Of a stretch of DNA of 64,000 nt, positions 62,299 to 64,000 are shown in pieces. The stretch lies in the NCBI GenBank assembly GCA_964419055.1, contig CAYQNU010000018.1, positions 15,106-79,105 of the forward strand, given 5' to 3'. This DNA is from CAYQNU01 sp964419055 (GTDB taxonomy: Bacteria; Bacteroidota; Bacteroidia; Flavobacteriales_D; Parvicellaceae). Position 1 is the stretch's first letter; every line of letters begins with the position of its first letter. The notes beneath the pieces were generated by a model. It did no database searches, was not told the DNA's origin, and saw only the letters and a program-made list of their open reading frames with translations. Made by a program: the position numbers and the translations under genes.

Positions 62299-62328
62299 CA
62301 GATTTTGTCTAAAAAAATAGATAAAAAT

Positions 62329-62362
62329 TTTGTTTATTATTAAATAATAAATAGTAGTTTTG
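62329..62362 (+). promoter_or_regulatory. Possible internal promoter before tRNA-Gly
   Basis: TTTG at 62329-62332 and TAGTTTTG at 62355-62362 then C; spacer of 22 is slightly long. Confidence 0.45.
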
Positions 62363-62373
62363 CATCTAGAAAA

Positions 62374-62446
62374 GCGGGAGTAGCTCAGTTGGTAGAGCAT
62401 CAGCCTTCCAAGCTGAGGGTCGCGAGTTCGAATCTCGTCTCCCGCT
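62374..62446 (+). tRNA. tRNA-Gly (anticodon TCC)
   Basis: Acceptor GCGGGAG/CTCCCGC, anticodon arm CAGCCTTCCAAGCTG, T-arm GCGAGTTCGAATCTCGT. Confidence 0.97.
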
Positions 62447-62453
62447 CTGGGTT

Positions 62454-62491
62454 AAAGGAGAATTGATAGTGATATCAATCCTCCTTTTTGT
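62454..62491 (+). terminator. Terminator-like hairpin between tRNA-Gly and tRNA-Thr(GGT)
   Basis: AAAGGAGAATTGATA, loop GTGA, TATCAATCCTCCTTT, one mismatch in 15, then TT. Confidence 0.8.
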
Positions 62492-62529
62492 GTTTCATTT
62501 ATCTCGATTTTTTTCGGGGAGGTGAAAAT

Positions 62530-62601
62530 GCCGATGTAGCTCAGGGGTAGAGTACTTCCTTGGTAAGGAAGAGGTCACGGGTTCAAATCCCGTCATCGGC
62601 T
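62530..62601 (+). tRNA. tRNA-Thr (anticodon GGT)
   Basis: Acceptor GCCGATG/CATCGGC, anticodon arm CTTCCTTGGTAAGGAAG, T-arm CGGGTTCAAATCCCG. 85 bases before tuf. Confidence 0.96.
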
Positions 62602-62686
62602 CTGAGTTATTTGGGATTATAATAAAGGATTAAATAGAAAGTTTAATATAACATAAATAAGTAATAATAATTTAAACATTAGTAAA

Positions 62687-63868
62687 ATGGCTAAATCAAA
62701 TTTCGAAAGAACAAAACCACACGTGAATATTGGTACAATTGGCCACGTGGATCACGGTAAAACTACCTTAACTGCGGCTATTTCATCTGTATTGGCTGGT
62801 CAAGGTTTAGCAGAGAAAAAAGATTTCTCTCAAATTGACAACGCTCCTGAGGAAAAAGAAAGAGGGATTACAATTAATACGGCTCACATTGAGTACGAAA
62901 CTATAGCTCGTCACTACGCTCACGTGGACTGTCCAGGTCACGCGGATTACGTTAAAAACATGGTTACTGGTGCTGCTCAAATGGACGGTGCTATCCTTGT
63001 TTGTGCTGCTACAGATGGTCCAATGCCTCAAACTAGAGAGCATATCTTATTATCTCGTCAAGTAAACGTACCAAGAATCGTTGTATTCATGAATAAAGTG
63101 GATATGGTTGATGATCCTGAGTTGTTAGAGTTGGTTGAAATGGAATTGTCTGATTTATTAGATTCTTATGGATACAACAACACACCAATTATTCAAGGTT
63201 CTGCTTTAGGAGCATTAAATGGTGAAGCACAATGGGTTGCTACAGTTCAAAAATTAATGGATACTGTAGATACTTGGATTGAAACTCCAGAAAGAGATAT
63301 CGAGAAACCATTCTTAATGTCTGTGGAAGATGTATTCTCAATTACTGGTCGTGGAACTGTTGCTACAGGAGCTATCGAAACTGGTATTGTTAACACAGGT
63401 GACCAAGTTGATATCATCGGTTTAAGAGAAGAAAAATTAACTTCTACTGTAACAGGTGTTGAGATGTTTAGAAAAATTCTTGATGAAGGTAGAGCAGGTG
63501 AGAACGTAGGTCTTCTTTTAAGAGGTATCGCTAAAGAAGATATCAAAAGAGGAATGGTTATCGCTAAACCAAATTCAGTAAAACCTCACCAAAAATTTAA
63601 AGCTGAGGTCTATATCTTGAAAAAAGAAGAAGGTGGACGTCACACTCCATTCCACAATAACTACCGTCCTCAGTTCTATTTCAGAACATTAGACGTTACA
63701 GGAACAATCTCTTTAGAGGCTGGTCGTGAGATGGTTATGCCAGGTGATAACGTAACTGTTGAAGTAACTTTGATTACTCCAGTAGCTATGGACAAAGGTC
63801 TACGTTTCGCTATCCGTGAGGGTGGTAGAACAGTAGGTGCTGGTCAAGTAACTGAAATTTTAGATTAA
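62687..63868 (+). CDS. tuf: Elongation factor Tu
   Basis: 393 residues. GTPase delivering aminoacyl-tRNA to the ribosome. G-domain motifs GHVDHGKT (residues 18-25), DCPGHADYVKNM and NKVDM; effector region with EKERGITINTAHIEYET; domains II and III end in FAIREGGRTVGAGQVTEIL. Preceded by four tRNA genes and followed by tRNA-Trp, with a terminator between. Codon use is visibly more restricted than that of its neighbours, as expected for a highly expressed gene. Confidence 0.99.
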   Translation: MAKSNFERTKPHVNIGTIGHVDHGKTTLTAAISSVLAGQGLAEKKDFSQIDNAPEEKERGITINTAHIEYETIARHYAHVDCPGHADYVKNMVTGAAQMDGAILVCAATDGPMPQTREHILLSRQVNVPRIVVFMNKVDMVDDPELLELVEMELSDLLDSYGYNNTPIIQGSALGALNGEAQWVATVQKLMDTVDTWIETPERDIEKPFLMSVEDVFSITGRGTVATGAIETGIVNTGDQVDIIGLREEKLTSTVTGVEMFRKILDEGRAGENVGLLLRGIAKEDIKRGMVIAKPNSVKPHQKFKAEVYILKKEEGGRHTPFHNNYRPQFYFRTLDVTGTISLEAGREMVMPGDNVTVEVTLITPVAMDKGLRFAIREGGRTVGAGQVTEILD

Positions 63869-63890
63869 TAATCTATAAATGGATATACAC

Positions 63891-63923
63891 AAAAGGCAAC
63901 CCAGAAATGGGGCTGCCTTTTTG
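63891..63923 (+). terminator. Intrinsic terminator after tuf
   Basis: AAAAGGCA with inner CC, and GG with TGCCTTTT, then T; lies before the tRNA-Trp gene. Confidence 0.85.
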
Positions 63924-63929
63924 TGGCAT

Positions 63930-64000
63930 ACGGAAGTAGCTCAGTTTGGTAGAGCACTGGTCTCCAAAACCAGGTGTCGGGAGTTCGAGTCTCTCCTTCC
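63930..64000 (+). tRNA. tRNA-Trp (anticodon CCA), 3' end outside window
   Basis: Acceptor 5' ACGGAAG, anticodon arm CTGGTCTCCAAAACCAG, T-arm GGGAGTTCGAGTCTCTC, and the start of the 3' acceptor CTTCC at the window edge. About two to three bases are missing. In Bacteroidota this gene precedes secE-nusG, expected just outside. Confidence 0.93.

Overview
The window is AT-rich chromosomal DNA of a Bacteroidota bacterium, most likely a member of the Flavobacteriales; the family cannot be fixed from sequence alone. Grounds: type IX secretion (T9SS) cargo domains of both type A and type B, PorV, PorP/SprF and PorE-like proteins, a glutamine synthetase III, a fused SecDF, a Bacteroidota-type RpoZ, and promoters matching the Bacteroidota consensus TTTG-N19-TAnnTTTG. 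Apart from two short S-D-poor leaders nothing points to phage, insertion sequences, CRISPR or integrative elements.

Layout. 1-2506: 5' part of a secreted subtilisin-like protease (minus strand, runs off the left edge). 2545-6331: small orphan genes (HsdR-N nuclease-like, DUF1801), an MBL hydrolase, a DUF4349 lipoprotein and glutaryl-CoA dehydrogenase. 6492-16202: a cell-surface locus of a stand-alone carboxypeptidase-regulatory-like protein, a TonB-dependent receptor, a 1397-residue T9SS type A cargo and a PorV-like outer-membrane protein. 16295-21494: greA, a HIT protein, then a minus-strand cluster bamD-rpoZ-coaBC-porD-lipoprotein, and a RimK-associated protease-like gene. 21693-31538: a 2063-residue type B surface protein with its PorP/SprF protein and an OmpA partner. 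31589-34257: DCC thiol protein and an FG-GAP T9SS cargo (minus). 34412-43820: secDF, a TatA-like protein, a cation antiporter, a lipoprotein and a 1140-residue WG-repeat protein. 43982-54497: glnN, a PorE-like protein, purM, prfA, pyrF, a truncated PorE paralogue set among dispersed repeats, and DUF2851. 54610-61944: sugar-nucleotide reductase-like, a MetP-like sodium symporter with an unlisted 54-residue MetS-like subunit, an HhH protein, apt, acyl-CoA dehydrogenase, rpsU, xerC, hpf. 62120-64000: tRNA-Thr(TGT), tRNA-Tyr, tRNA-Gly(TCC), tRNA-Thr(GGT), tuf and the start of tRNA-Trp.

How it fits together: much of the window serves the outer membrane. BamD inserts beta-barrels, SecDF and Tat-like components move proteins across the inner membrane, PorD/PorE-like proteins belong to T9SS biogenesis or anchoring, and four large T9SS-type or surface proteins are likely cargo, two of them sitting beside dedicated outer-membrane partners. 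The right end is a classic translation block whose tRNA order matches thrU-tyrU-glyT-thrT-tufB of Escherichia coli. The most notable unexplained features are the receptor/cargo/PorV locus, the duplicated C-terminal half of PorE flanked by related repeats, two mutually exclusive hairpins in front of pyrF, and an intrinsic terminator that ends four bases before the xerC start codon.
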